A DNA stretch of 64,000 nucleotides from contig SCFE01000052.1 in assembly GCA_004352715.1 (NCBI GenBank), forward strand, positions 911,956 to 975,955. Direction: 5' to 3'. This stretch comes from Hofstenia miamia (lineage: Eukaryota > Xenacoelomorpha > Acoela). Both the position numbers and the translations under genes were made by a program. How positions within the stretch are numbered: the stretch's first letter is position 1; the number at the start of each line of letters is the position of its first letter. Of the stretch, positions 43,700 to 57,080 are shown one piece after another. The notes under the pieces are model-generated. The model had not been told where the DNA came from and did no database searches. It saw nothing but the letters and a program-made list of their open reading frames with translations.

Positions 43700-44782
43700 T
43701 AGTAACAAGTTAGCGCAAAAAGTCAATTTCTAACACGTTGCTCAATCTTTCTTACAATACTCTAGTGTGCATAACTTATATACATTTAAGGGATTAAATA
43801 TACTTTGAAATACAACTTGTTAAATTTTATGAAAACTTCACATTTACTAATACATTTTTAAGGAGGCATTGTTCATTGCGAACACCACAAATAAAATTGC
43901 AATTATCGCTTTTGACCCCTTATATCAACTTATCCTAGTGATTCCTATTTGTGAATGGCCTTCGTTAGAGATTTCTTTCCTTATACTCCTAGTAGTTCGT
44001 AATTTCTGCTACACAAAATATTTAGAAATAGAAAAAACCTCATTGAGAATATCTCCCAGCTTAGTCTCTGCCAACACCAACTTTTGCTCATATTTTAGAA
44101 ACCTGCTTAATACAATCTGTTGTGATTAACCTAAAATGAAGGGCGCAGTGCCACATTCCACCATAAAGGCGTAAAAATTAAAGTCTCGATAATGTAAAAT
44201 CTAATGTCATGTGTGTCTAGTTCTAGCTTCCAAAAACAAATTTCCGATTCCTAATTACTTTGGATAAACATCTCTCATTTTTGGACTAAATGTTCATATG
44301 CCTATAAGTTCTATATAGCGAATTAATTATCATGCGAATAATTTTAGTTTATTGCATTTTCTTACAACGCATTATGCTCACGAATTCATCCAGCATAATT
44401 CAAAATATATTTGCTTACAAATTTTATTGTTGCAATTTACAATAGCAAACATCGAGAAATTTTGGCATTGTTCTTACTTTTTGTTTGAATTTTTAATTAA
44501 TGTTGAAAATTATTTTCGCAGAATTCATTGAATATGCAATGGAGATTGCATCAAAGTTGATGATAGTTCCACCAAGTTACCGAAGTACTAAAACCAGTTA
44601 CATTAATTAGACCAATTGAAAAGGGGTTGCTCAAGGGCAGTCAATTAACGAAAAAAGATTCGTTTGGTGTTAAACCAAAAAATATTACAATTTCTTTAAA
44701 ATAGAAAAGTGATTGTTTATAAATTTATTTGAATGGATTTTTATAATTACCAAAGAAATCGAAATATTTTAGTAATTTTAGA
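43700..44782. other. AT-rich DNA, no supported feature
   Basis: An open frame of about 86 codons at 43869-44129 shows no domain. Nothing else was recognised. Confidence 0.45.
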
Positions 44783-45046
44783 TATATATATATNNNNNNN
44801 NNNNNNNNNNNNNNNNNNNNNNNNNNNNNNNNNNNNNNNNNNNNNNNNNNNNNNNNNNNNNNNNNNNNNNNNNNNNNNNNNNNNNNNNNNNNNNNNNNNN
44901 NNNNNNNNNNNNNNNNNNNNNNNNNNNNNNNNNNNNNNNNNNNNNNNNNNNNNNNNNNNNNNNNNNNATATATATAAATATACATGTATATATATATATA
45001 TACTTATATAAGTATGTATATATAGTCCATGATATGTATACATGTG

Positions 45047-45077
<31 letters not shown>

Positions 45078-45093
45078 ATATATTTATTTATTT
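44783..45093. repeat. (AT)n/TATACATG block around a 174-N gap
   Basis: (AT)n before and after the N run at 44794-44967, continuing as interrupted TATATACATGTATA-type repeats to about 45093. Confidence 0.95.
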
Positions 45094-45872
45094 TTATATA
45101 AAATTGCGAATTCTTTGAATTAGTTACATCACATGCTGGTTTGTGGGCGATGTGTAAGCCGACAGACTGTGATTACACTGGTGGCTTGATTTGATGCAGC
45201 TTTCTCTAATATAAGATCAATTTGACCTAAAAATCTCACATTCTTATAAAATATCTCCTAAAGCGAAAACATTGCTTTTCATATTTAGATACTGAAGATG
45301 CAATCTACGAATGAACGCATTTGGACTAATTGTTTCGAGAAGCAGTCACTCACTGTAAAAATAACTTGCCACTGTTATGAATAAAGAAAAGGTAATGAGA
45401 AGGCTTTTTTAGAAAACTTTATTTTTTAACACCAACGCTGAATACCTTAAAATCTGGAGAGTACTCCCCCACCTTACAAATCTCGCGTACGTAATTGTAT
45501 TTATTGCAAGCTTATCTGACGAATAAATGAATATAATTTTTTTCAATACTGTATTAAAAATTTCCCCAAGCATCATAAAGTTGTGTGTAGCAATAAATGA
45601 TACTTTATGTGGCATGGAGGCAGTCAATTTCAATAATTGTATTTATGCAGAGCAGGGAATTTAAAAAAAAATAAGAATAAATCGCCTATAGCTTGAGATT
45701 TTCTTGTATCCAAAATAGAATTCATCAAATATATCAATAGATTTTCACAATTGATAATATAGTTGAATATAAATACGATTTTCTGAATGAGTACCTTTTG
45801 TAATTGAGAAAGCAAAACAGCACTAACGAAAAGGAAATGGAAAAAGTGATCTTAAAAATTCCTATCCATACT
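45094..45872. other. AT-rich DNA, no supported feature
   Basis: No gene recognised before the hAT element at 45881. Confidence 0.5.
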
Positions 45873-45880
45873 CTACATAT

Positions 45881-46250
45881 CAGACTTGTCAACGAGCGGA
45901 CATTTCCAAGCTCGGCTCGGATCGGCTCGGCTCGCTTAAATTTTGTGTAAGATCGGCTCGGCTCGGCTCGCCACATAAAATCTTTGACTTAGGCTCGTTT
46001 TACCTCGGTATTTTTTTAAAAATATTGTGCTCAAAGAATTTTTTACATAGCTCTTCCTATTATTTAATAAACATTTCTTAAATAAGATTATAGGAAAGGC
46101 ATACTGACTGCAGAAAATAAGAAAAATCTCCATAATCAAATTAACAAGCAGAACTATAAACTTGCTTTCCTAAAATAAGCTCGTTTTGGGCTCTTTGTAT
46201 ATCAAATACTGTGCTCAAGCTCGGCTCGGCTCGGCTCGTTAACAAGTCTT
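45881..46250. mobile_element. hAT-type MITE with GGCTCG motifs and perfect 8-bp target duplication
   Basis: A 370-bp element flanked by identical 8-mers ctacatat (45873-45880 and 46251-46258). Terminal inverted repeats are CAGACTTGTCAACGAGC (left) and AAGACTTGTTAACGAGC (right, inverted), 15/17 identical. Both ends carry tandem GGCTCG repeats: AGCTCGGCTCGGATCGGCTC and GATCGGCTCGGCTCGG at 45911-45972, and GCTCGGCTCGGCTCGG at about 46219-46238. The interior is AT-rich and non-coding. An 8-bp duplication, short terminal repeats and subterminal motif arrays together are the hallmark of hAT elements. It must depend on a transposase encoded elsewhere. Confidence 0.9.
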
Positions 46251-46258
46251 CTACATAT

Positions 46259-48060
46259 ACAAACAACAATCTTTTAATTCACAAATTCCAAACAAAATAT
46301 CCCTTTAAATCCAAACTTGCAAATTTGCAGTTTCCTAAATATCAAAACTTGACAAGAGCAAATGTCTGTCAAAGCTTTGCAAATTCTTAGCAAATATATA
46401 ATAATATTTTTATATTTATTGTTATCGTACATAATTAAATAAATTGTTTCATTTATAAAAGCTATCATTTAGCATAATTATAATGAATTGGATGTTATGC
46501 TATGCTTTGAGCTCTTAGTTGGGCATTTGTTAGTTTGACCTACATGTACACTACTTAAAATATGTAGAAATTATTAAATTTGAAGATTTTATAAATATCG
46601 GAGTAAAGTTGTTACGTGTTGCCAAACTTTGCCAGAAATATTCGCAAAACTTGCAGTTTTACAAATGTTTCGTACAAAGGTTGCAGATTTTATCTAAATA
46701 TTTGCAAGTACTTTCTAAGTTTGAAAAGTTTGAGTTAGCTGGAATATAATCAACTATTGCAAAAAAAGTTACATATAATTATGACATAAGTACTATAGTT
46801 ACCATAAAAAATCTGGTCAGCTTTCTACTGTTTTGGACCAACAAATAATATTTAATGCTAAAATGTTCAGCGCATGTTTTGTTTTTTTATTTAGGATAAA
46901 AAAAAGTTGGGTTATGGAAATGGCAATTTATAGACAGCTCTATTCAATTTATTTACTGTTCTAAATTGCATATTCGTAAGACTCGGGTAACTAGAAAATG
47001 CCAAGAAATGCTTTTTTTCAATTATAGGGTAAGTATAATTATCTAGGACTTTATTATATTTGTAATTAGAGTATAAAGGAATCATCCTTTGACATTCTTA
47101 GTATTGAGACGCTCATTTAATTCTATGCGCCATTTATGTTGTGTTGGTTTTTTTTGATGGCAAATATTATCGAAGGTTTTTAAATATCTATAGAACAACC
47201 ACATTGTCTTAATTAAACGATAAATCGCGTGAAATGGAGTGGTATTCAGCACTAAATTTTGAGGTTATACTTCTAAATCTATTTTCCAAAAATATTAGAA
47301 ATTTTAAAAACTTAAAAAATTATGTATTCAAAATATTTTCTGAGATTCATATTAGATTCTTTTTAAAACAGAAAAGTATTGTCATTATTGCGCTTTCCTC
47401 ATCAGACCTTGAACATGGTAAATGATAAATGTATTCTTTAAAAATATGATTACAATGATGTACACTAATTAATAATGTATGACATCAATTGATTTGTCAA
47501 GGACACACATTTATTAGGTATCCTATATCTACACATAAATACATAGAATAATACACTTTGGTTTTTTGCTAAATTAGGCAATTATAATTATATATTCTTA
47601 TCCCTAGGACAAAATTATGTAATTTTATATAATTATATTTGTCTAATGTAAATTTATTATTTTATATTATTCATTATTATATATTTTATCATTACATTGA
47701 ATCTTATACTATGGTATGCATTATTATTTCATTATGTTATTATGCCGTGGATGGACGTAATTTTTAATTATTTCTTCAACATTATTAACCCTGTTAGGAA
47801 ACTTGGTTTATTTAATCTTGTATTTGAAATTCTAGCTGTTTAGTGCATACTTACATGCAAAATTATGGAACTCACTCTTCTGGATATACAAGTCCATTCT
47901 TATTTTCTGACGACTTAAAATTTCTTAGTAATGATATAATGATATAAATGAAGATGGCTTTTTATTAAGCAATTGTTGCTAAGAAAATATTGCAAAATTC
48001 AATGAAGAAAAGTTCCAATTGTAAGCAGTCTCTAATAACATTAATCATATGCTGCAAGTA
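46259..48060. other. AT-rich DNA, no supported feature
   Basis: About 1.8 kb with no recognisable exon, transposon end or RNA gene. Confidence 0.5.
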
Positions 48061-48069
48061 AACTCAAAT

Positions 48070-48720
48070 ACTAGTTAGAGCATTAAACTCAGTTAAAGAT
48101 TTGGGAATTATTATTGTGCACAATTTTAACTAGTCCATATATATATATATATATATATATATCTAAATTGAAAACATGCAATCAAACACTTTTGAACAAC
48201 AAAAGAATATTATCTTATAAAAACATAGTTTGTGATACGAGAAGTATCTATACAACTGCAATTAGATAAATCCTCATGCATGGTTGTGTTGTGTGGTATC
48301 CTAGCAGAAGTGATAGTTTTCAAATGGACAATTTTTATGATTATGTTAAAAGTGAATTTTAGATATTTCTTGTTATAAGGAGAGATTCATGAAACTGCAT
48401 TTATTGTCTCTCTCAATGCAATTTCAACTTATTGATCTGATTCAATTTTATGGTATGCTGAATAATATTGATTTTAGTAAATATGTTTACCTATATTTTC
48501 TGAAACAAGAATGACGTCTCAAATATGTGTGACAAAGAAAGCACTTTTCAAGGGCAAAATTAAAAGTAACACAGATAATGTCTTCCTTAGCCGCATCATT
48601 AAATTAACAAATTACATTAATCTAATTTCAAATATTGATGTCTATTACACATCGTCAAAAGTTAAAATGCAATTAAAGGAATACTTAAATATCAATTTAT
48701 TCATTTATATGCATTTATTA
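48070..48720 (+). pseudogene. Non-LTR retrotransposon fragment, C-terminal region
   Basis: Plus-strand relic. NSVKDLGIIIVHNFN (about 48090-48130) matches the VKDLGI motif after the reverse transcriptase core of Jockey/CR1-type LINEs. An (AT)n tract (48139-48161) interrupts it. Further on, LIQFYGMLNNIDFSKYVYLY (about 48435-48495) and SRIIKLTNYINLISNIDVYY (48583-48645) with KMQLKEYLN match the usual C-terminal tail (R..RLWN.LP..I...SS...FK..LK.YL). Frameshifts separate the blocks. Confidence 0.6.
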
Positions 48721-51440
48721 ATTCTGTACTCATTTTTTAGTTTGTAATTGTAGTACATGCATTTCTCAAAATGTGATATATTAGATATATTGAGTGTTAA
48801 ATTTTGTTACATAGTGAAATTTGTTTAATAAACAATCACGCTTTCCATAACCAATTAACCATTTTTTACTTTTACTAAAATGTTAGTAATTTTGACTAAA
48901 GTGATTCCTTAAATTATGAAGCGTTGGTATTGCAAAATCACCACTATCATATTATCTGGGCTTAAATCTGTATTGTCATGTGCAAAAACTCATATAGAAC
49001 CGTTACGTAAAAAGCTACATTGATAAGCAGCATTTTCAGAGCTGTTATGATAAATTTTACAATTAGTAGTCCCTTGGGGTATGTCTTCCACTTCTGAATC
49101 ATGTTAATGATATGATTCATCAATTAAAATCTTCATGAACAATGAATTACATTGGGCGAATTAAGTTCTTCTAGAACTTACTTCTTGATTAGTAAAAATG
49201 GCTTTAGTAAATTAGCTAAAAAGTATGTAACTTATAAACTTGTTGTTTATCACTCTAACAATGGGCATATTGCAATATCTTCTGCTTATGCAGGGCGTCC
49301 CTAATTGTACATGTTGACCTATCTTTAAGGAAAGCACTACATGCACAATCCATTGACTGTTACAATTTTAGTACTTTAATGAATAAACAATGACTAGTAC
49401 TGATGTAATTTAGGTAACAATGAACAATGATTTCAACTTTTTTGAATATTGACTCCATACCAACAACTATATATATATATATCACGAACACAAAGCCCTA
49501 ATTGCCTTTTTAGCTTCTTTATCCTTTAAAATGCTCTTTACTATATACATGTTACGAAATTGTACCACTTCTCAGTTATTAATTTCTAATTAGCTGTATC
49601 CTTGGTTTCTTATTTGGAGTGAAGCCACAGCAAGGCGAGCTCGCAGGGTAGCTCACTCCTCTCGAAGCCATACGAGCACATACTAGGCTTGATTTAACAT
49701 ATTTAAGTAAATAGATAAATAACGATTAAAAAATAACTCAATACTGATGCGTAGATTAGTGGTATTCGTTAAAATCTCCAAACTAATATACTTTAAAGAC
49801 AACAGTCTTCCTAGGTAACCATTTATTGTAAAAGTCTTCCTTGTAGTTAATTGGTGAGGGTCGATGAATTCTGACAAAAACCACAGCACTGCACTTAGAA
49901 TTAAATAATCAACTAGTAAATTGTTTACTTGCTACTGCTTAAAGGTTATTGATCCTCGAAATAATTCATTAATTTAATTTACACAAAAGTTGCGAGCATA
50001 CCTGCCATTCAAATATTTAATTTCCTGCGCTTTTTTACAATTGGTCAAGCGACCCTAGTAATAATTTCGTAACTACAATTTGAGAAATACCTAAATTGAA
50101 CAACTAAAATCGAACCCAAAAAATGGGAATTGCATAAACTATCCAACCCTGCTGTATACGTATATGCATTATATACAATATGCCGTATTCAAAACTAAAA
50201 TTGAATTAGAATTTTGTTATTTGTATACTTTCTATTGATTTCTTTTGTTTGGACTATTTTGATTAAATGCATTATCTTGGATAAATTTCTTTTTCAATCT
50301 AAAAAGATTTAGAAATGTCTAAAGAGAATGACTTTGCTATATAATTTATTGCAAATAATAATAATTTGGTAAATCATTTATCAAACATTTAGAAAAAATT
50401 GATGTTGTATTTTACAATTGAGAGAATAGAAGCAACCTTGAATTTCTAAATATAGTAGAACTGTTTAATAATGACCTTACACGCAGACTATTTCTCTATC
50501 AAATTGCAATTTTAATTGTGCGTAGGTTGCATAAGTACAATGCAAAATTTAAAAACTAATTCTCCTGTTAAATTCAATTTACTATATGTAGAGAATTATC
50601 ACAAATGCTTGATTCTCAACACCCATTTTTTGAACTGATATGGTATACTCCCTTTCACACGTTTAGATATTTCTTTAAGCACAATGGGAAATATTTGGTT
50701 CTTTACGTTATGTTCTATTCGCAACTTTGTAAATTCAATGTCTCAATTCATTATAACAACAAGAAATGAAACCACTTTTAGTAATTACTTTGCTTAGGCA
50801 GCTTAAACACAAGAGGCTATAAGTTTCTGAGAAAAATCCGTTGATAAACCACACTGAAGATTCCGTTTTCAAAAACTGCATGTTAAAAAAATGAACAAAG
50901 AATGATTTTACTTTGATTTTCGTACAAAATTTAGTGAAACAATGAGCTTTTGTGTTCAACAAATTGTTTAAATTAAAGTTGCTTATTAAATTTAAATGTA
51001 CAACATTAAAAAGAGAAATTTTCAATTATATAAACCTTAGCTAAAAATAATTAACTAGCTGTAATTATAAATTTCGAATGCATTTTTTTAACTTGATGTA
51101 AACTTTTTTATTGCGCCAATTGCAAAAGTTGCTTAATTGAATCACCAAAAAGGTGATTCTACATTGTGTGAACACCCTATGCAGTTTTTTAATTACTTTT
51201 GAATGAATGCCCAGTGTTTTGATCAATTACTGCAATTAGTTCTACTGAGAATATGCCAACACAAATTTTCTTAAAGAAGTTCTTCTGACTCATTTTTTTG
51301 GAGAAGTGTTATGGTAATATGAGAAAAATATCTGTTTTGCATCTTCAAGAATTAGATTATGGAAGTAAATGTAGGCCAAGCAATGTGAAATGCTGCATAC
51401 ACATACATATATTATATTCACATATGAACAAAATAGCTAT
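48721..51440. other. AT-rich DNA, mostly featureless
   Basis: A short GC-richer patch at 49618-49680 (around GGCGAGCTCGCAGGG) has no tRNA-like B box or other identifiable feature. A short (AT)n lies at 49470-49482. Nothing else was recognised. Confidence 0.45.
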
Positions 51441-51452
51441 TTAGTTGTTTAC

Positions 51453-51551
51453 AGGGGTGTTAAAAATAAGTGCAATAAGTGTAATTTGGACTAACCTAAT
51501 TGTCCACGTACTAAATGTACCAACTACACTTATTTTTTTTACTTTTTTATA
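51453..51551. repeat. Possible one-ended hAT remnant (CAGGGGTGTTAAAAATAAGTG)
   Basis: Begins like a hAT terminus (CAGGGGTGT) and repeats AAATAAGTG, AATAAGTGTAA and the inverted ACACTTATT within 100 bp. No matching right end or target duplication was found. Confidence 0.35.
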
Positions 51552-51896
51552 GTAAAATTTGATAAAGCTCGAAGATTTTATCATCTCCTCTGTGGCCTTT
51601 TGAAATCAATTATCAAATGGCAGTTCTTTTGTCTTTAAATTGATAAACACGCATGTTTATAATAACTGTTTATGTTCAACGTGTGAAACAAATACATTTG
51701 CATGAAATATATTTCACGTATTTTTTGCCATGCTATTATAATCATAGATGAACTATTTTCAAATATTTTTGACGAAAGCAACTATTTTGGCATTTTGAGT
51801 ATATTTTAACTATTTGGCCGCCTTTATTGGGAAATATGAGTGAAGAGGAATATATACTGCTGCACCAGCGTGCATTAGCACTTTGATTATTAAATA

Positions 51897-52133
51897 ATGA
51901 CTCGTCATGGTTTAGCCACCATTACAGTGTTGGCAGCATTGTGTTGGATTGTCTATTCCTTTACTTGTGCACACATTGTAAGACAAATTTCGATTGCAAT
52001 GTCAAATGAAAAAGTTACTTGTGCACTTAGAGCAAAGTCATTTACAAAAGAGTTTCCGACTCTAGAAAATCCAATTGTCAACAGTTTAAGCATCGCGAAA
52101 ATAAAGGACGCCGAAATTTTTTCATTGCTGTGA
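51897..52133 (+). other. Short open frame with hydrophobic N-terminus, not assigned
   Basis: A 78-codon frame starting MTRHGLATITVLAALCWIVY resembles a signal peptide, but the remainder has no recognised domain and no clear splice or promoter context. It may be a chance open frame. It lies about 170 bp upstream of the pseudogene at 52302-52647, with no sign that they belong together. Confidence 0.2.
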
Positions 52134-52301
52134 TGATTTAATTGCTAGTGCATGTTGACATAAACAAAATTGTTTCTTTGTTTACGTTAATTGGGACTGA
52201 TATTCGGAAAATGCTGAAAGATAATGCATTTACAGGTATGTTTTTCTAAACATTTTGACAAAGTCTGTTTTTATGTATGTCTATTATGCTTATATTTTCA
52301 G

Positions 52302-52647
52302 CAAATCTCCTCCCTAATGAACTTCGTGCATGGAATGCATTTAAGGCCATTTGCATCAACTTTCTTGGCAATAAGAACTGGTGGAAGAACTCTTGACTTC
52401 ATAACAGTTAATTGGTGCACGTATGTCTCTCAAATTGCATTTCTTCCACAGTCATCTCTCATTCTTTCCTGAAAATCTTGGCAGTGTTTCTGATGAACAT
52501 GGAGAAAGATTCCATCAAGACATTTCTAATATGGAAAAGAACAATCAAGGAAACTGGAATGCCAATATGATGGGAGATTATTGCTGGATGTTAAAAAGAA
52601 ATGGCAAGCAAAATTACAAACGACAAACAAAAAAAACTACTTTTTAA
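52302..52647 (+). pseudogene. Degenerate copy of a widespread uncharacterised protein family (VSDEHGERFHQDI)
   Basis: Two blocks in different frames. The first (52304-52393) is LLPNELRAWNAFKAICINFL and ends in TGA. The second, from about 52385, reads LLTS, a stop, then MSLKLHFFHSHLSFFPENLG, SVSDEHGERFHQDISNMEK and NMMGDYCWMLKRN up to TAA. I recognise FFPENLGxVSDEHGERFHQDI...MEKRYQGxW...NMLxDYCWxLKR as a block in many predicted, often multicopy, proteins of arthropods, cnidarians and other animals; its function is unknown to me and mobile origin is likely. The first block is preceded by a good acceptor-like TTATATTTTCAG. Frameshift and stop show it is not functional as read. Confidence 0.65.
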
Positions 52648-52915
52648 TGTAAATTTATCTCAAGCAGTTTCATGATTTTAACTTACTTTATTTAATATAT
52701 ATGATCTGCTCTACATATGTTTGCTTTAAGCTACTTTAATGTTCAAAGTTATTTTATTGTCTATATTATATATATGTATGTATTTTACAATTTATTGCTT
52801 GCAGTTTAAAGAACAGTGAAATAATCAGCATCACTTAACTTTTTTTTATTTATATAGCATATATTAGATTAGCTTATATAATATAGGGGGTACTTGTAAC
52901 TAAAAATAGGGACCT
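52648..52915. other. AT-rich DNA, no supported feature
   Basis: Short spacer with a small AT repeat at about 52767-52781. Confidence 0.5.
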
Positions 52916-53207
52916 CAGACAAAAAAATGATTATCATATTCGTGANNNNNNNNNNNNNNNNNNNNNNNNNNNNNNNNNNNNNNNNNNNNNNNNNNNNNNN
53001 NNNNNNNNNNNNNNNNNNNNNNNNNNNNNNNNNNNNNNNNNNNNNNNNNNNNNNNNNNNNNNNNNNNNNNNNNNNNNNNNNNNNNNNNNNNNNNNNNNNN
53101 NNNNNNNNNNNNNNNNNNNNNNNNNNNNNNNNNNNNNNNNNNNNNNNNNNNNNNNNNNNNNNNNNNNNNNNNNNNNNCAGACAAAAAAATGATTATCATA
53201 TTCGTGA
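52916..53207. other. 232-N gap flanked by identical 30-bp direct repeats
   Basis: The 30 bases before the gap (52916-52945, starting CAGACAAAAAAATGATTATC) are identical to the 30 after it (53178-53207). This suggests contig ends that overlap and were not merged, or a tandem repeat collapsed at the gap. Confidence 0.95.
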
Positions 53208-56200
53208 TCAGTGACCTAAAATTACCTAATAACAGTAGGTGCCTTTTAAATCACAGACTAAAAATTAAATTTTGTTGACCAGTGTTATTAATCACTAGTG
53301 TGCGCGGCGCATAAAGGATAGGGCATCATTGTAAAAAATTTTCTTTTACATGATTGGACTTTTTGAAAATTGTTTGATTTTCATCCTTATACTTAAATAC
53401 AATAGCTAGCAATTTGAAAAACGTTTGATAACATTTCATGAAAAGTAGCAATAAACTTTATTGTGTAAAATTACTTATTCTGACTGATGCAGAGGCTTTA
53501 GAATATTTTCTTAGAATTTGTGGTGAGGTCGAGACAAAAAAGCGTCCCAAGGGCTTTTATATTATGAGACAAAGCTTGGGAGAAAAGATAATAAAATAAT
53601 TCAGTAAGAACGCAACAAAATTCAATAAAATTTCATTGATTATTTCAATTATATTTCTTGATTTATGCTGGAATTATAGTAGTATCAAATCGGAGTTTGT
53701 CAAGAATGAAATGAATTTTTTCATGTCTCTTATATGTCCTATAGTATTGAACTGGTATAATAATTTATTATTCAAAAAGTTAAATTCTGAGAGTATACTG
53801 CATATACCATAAATATGTAAACGCGATCTAATGTCACATCCTAAGAATTTGAAAAAATAGATGGACTTACGCTTAACAAACTTTATTTAATAAATGACTA
53901 TTTTAATAAATATGCTTCAATTTTATTAAATAGGAAAGAGCTAAAAAATTTGTGGTATGTTTACAAATTATAGATTTAGAAGTGTAAATTTTTTTCATTT
54001 TCTCATCATGGTCGACACATTTATAGAGTGCGGGTCATTTTTTGTTGCTAAACATGATTTCCAAATTATTTTAATTTTTCTGAGTTTGTTTATCAAAGTT
54101 AATGTTTAGACATTTCCTATTTTGTTAATTTTAAGGTTCGAAATTGAACCTGCAGAAAAATGCTACTCGATATATTGTGAAATTGTATCGCTATCCTAAG
54201 CTTGAGAAATCGAGACAAACTGCTAATTTATAAGGTTCTATGTGGACAGTGATTCGAATTTCAAAGTGGTACTAGCTATTTTAATATTTATTCACATTTC
54301 TTATTTATTAGCAATGATCATATTTGTAAGGAGAAGCAAGGTTAATCTCAAATTGCCATAAAGTGTAATGGATATAAAAATGAAAAGAAAAAAACTTAAT
54401 TTTATATAGCAATTGAAATGAATGAATGTAGCGGTGAGTGGTTTCATAGCATGCCAACCATTTTCCAGACTTTCTGAAGTTATTTTTCCGATTTTTTCCA
54501 GTCTTATGGAAATATTTTGTCACAGGAGATCAGACTATAAGTTCTCACCAAACACCGAACCCTTGCGTTTGTTCAGCTTCATTTACCTTTATATTACATC
54601 GATAAATTTGAGACAGATCTCCAAACGTTCGTACAATTCTGATCGCATAAATCAATGTTGCTTTAAAGATTGCAAAAGGACGGATTGCAGTCGAATGAAT
54701 TTATTAATTTTCATTACCCATTTTGTGTCAATAATAATTTCCCCAGCTTACAGCTTACCGGTCTAGCCCTGAAGTTTGAATTTAATGCTAGACAATATTA
54801 CTAAAATCTAACCCCTGATAAGAAATTAAAATGTGTAGATGCGGATAAGAAATTATGACGAAGACCATTAAAATATTGAAACTTCTCAGCAATAGTTGCG
54901 AACTATCTAAAATTAAAGTAACCAACTTTTTCAATGACAACGAGGATAAAAAATTTCCGAATTTATTTAACAAATGAAACATTTTGTAAAAAATTTAGTA
55001 TAGTGTTTAACATCCTCATTACATTCATGAAAAATATGACAAAAGTGCCAAAATCACTCAAAAGTCATCCCTAAAATCTTACATTCCGTTCACTATCATC
55101 TTGGGCACTCTAAATCTATACAAATATTGACTGATTGCAAAGTAATTTATACGACGGATTGCAAAGTAATTTATACGACTTTGTGTACTTTCTGGTATGT
55201 GTAGATGAAAATCTATGTAGAAATAAAGAAATCATGTAACCTAGGTTCCTTTGACAATAAGTTAACCCCAACATTCTACAAGATAGAATTCCTCTCGTCT
55301 GTTTGAATTGCAATCATGTACTTTAAATTTATTTAGATTTTTAATTTGTAGAATGTATATTTTTGCTAATTGCACACTTAAAATTCCCTCAAAGTTCATT
55401 GAAATCGCCTACAGGCTACAATATTGAATTCAATGACGTCATATCTAAAAAATTAGTTCAAAAGTAGAAGCAAATGTCTAGCCAATGAATGATTAGTTAC
55501 TTTGCATTTATGGAATATGCTGTTGTCCAAGGAATATGATATTTTGTAAGAAACACTGCGCTTTATTTATTATTTTGCTGATGAAGTAAAAATGTATGGT
55601 TAATTTTCCATATTATGCTTGAGTTGACTTTACTGAAATAAAGTTTGATAAATTTAAGCTAAAATTCCTAAAACAATTTAACAAATTATTAAAATTTTAT
55701 TCTTCGTTTATAAATATGCACAAAAGTGGATTAGTGGTACCAAATTGACACTCTCATCCATTTTTTAAGATACATTTTACAGCGCATAATTTAGAAACAG
55801 ATTTAGACGTTCGTGCAAAAAGATTATAGTGTGAAAATCCATTTTTACTAGCAAATTAAATTTTTGCTCTAGTTTTTGCATAAATTTAGTATATAATTAA
55901 TTAATAATAGAGAAAGTTAATAAAAATATATTCATATTCTATTAAATCGATGTATGTAGCTCCATTTGAATTCAGTTTCTTCGAAAAATTTTTAAAAATT
56001 TAGCTATGAGTAGCCAACCATAGAAGTTTTCCGACGCAAACAGAATAACCATGAAATGGGGATTTTCATGAATTTCTAATATAATACAAACTCATGTTAA
56101 AATATTACTTTTAAAAGGTTTTTTAGTAAAGAGTATGCCTTTTTAATTTTGTGTACAACATAATAATATTTACTTAGTGGCCGGTGAGTAGTCATTCTCA

Positions 56201-56424
56201 AATATCAACATAGAATTCGAAACTTCTATTAGTATCCATGTATATAAGTTACAGTAAGATTGTGTGATTAGGAATTTCGTGAAATTTCTAAAATTTTTGT
56301 GAATTTGCGATTCCACTATTTAAAATACCTAGACATAAAAAATATAAGCCCAAAGTAAAACTACTCTTTCTTCATGGTGCTAAACTACTTTCAAAAATGG
56401 TGCTAAATAGTATTAGTGCCATCT
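53208..56424. other. AT-rich DNA, no supported feature
   Basis: About 3.2 kb without a recognisable exon, transposon end or RNA gene. A 24-bp near-tandem duplication (GATTGCAAAGTAATTTATACGA twice) lies at 55133-55178. Confidence 0.5.
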
Positions 56425-56425
56425 A

Positions 56426-56456
<31 letters not shown>

Positions 56457-56467
56457 CGGTATATATC
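56425..56467. repeat. (AT)n with central ACCGGT
   Basis: (AT)n tract ending TATATACCGGTATATATC. Confidence 0.9.
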
Positions 56468-56880
56468 TAATAGTCAATTTATCACACATTAAAAAACAAA
56501 TTGATTTCGTTTTTCTTAATAAATATGCTTTTTCTTTATTTTTTTATTCTATTCAAAAGTTTAGTCTGAAAATTATTTTAGTACTCTTTTGATAGATTCT
56601 CATAAAATGAACCAATACTACAAATATTATTAATAATTATTAATAATAGTTGAAAACGTCAATCTATAAATTAAAATATGAATACAAAAAAATTAGTTTA
56701 TTAAGAGGTACACACCGCTGTGGCCGATGAAAAAAGCATTGATTGGCAGATCCACATGATATTATTTTTGCAAAATAATTACATTCACCAATCAGATCTT
56801 GCCATTACATTTTTCTTTCGAAATATTGTCTATTTCTGAATTCATTTATTAAATGTTATCCATCAATTAATTTAGAGAAT

Positions 56881-57080
56881 ATATATATNNNNNNNNNNNN
56901 NNNNNNNNNNNNNNNNNNNNNNNNNNNNNNNNNNNNNNNNNNNNNNNNNNNNNNNNNNNNNNNNNNNNNNNNNNNNNNNNNNNNNNNNNNNNNNNNNNNN
57001 NNNNNNNNNNNNNNNNNNNNNNNNNNNNNNNNNNNNNNNNNNNNNNNNNNNNNNNNNATATATATATATATATATATATA
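56881..57080. repeat. (AT)n around a 169-N gap
   Basis: (AT)n on both sides of N at 56889-57057. Confidence 0.95.

Noticed and set aside
49618-49680. GC-richer patch as a tRNA gene or tRNA-derived SINE
   Set aside because: No GGTTCGANNCC B box and no cloverleaf could be drawn.
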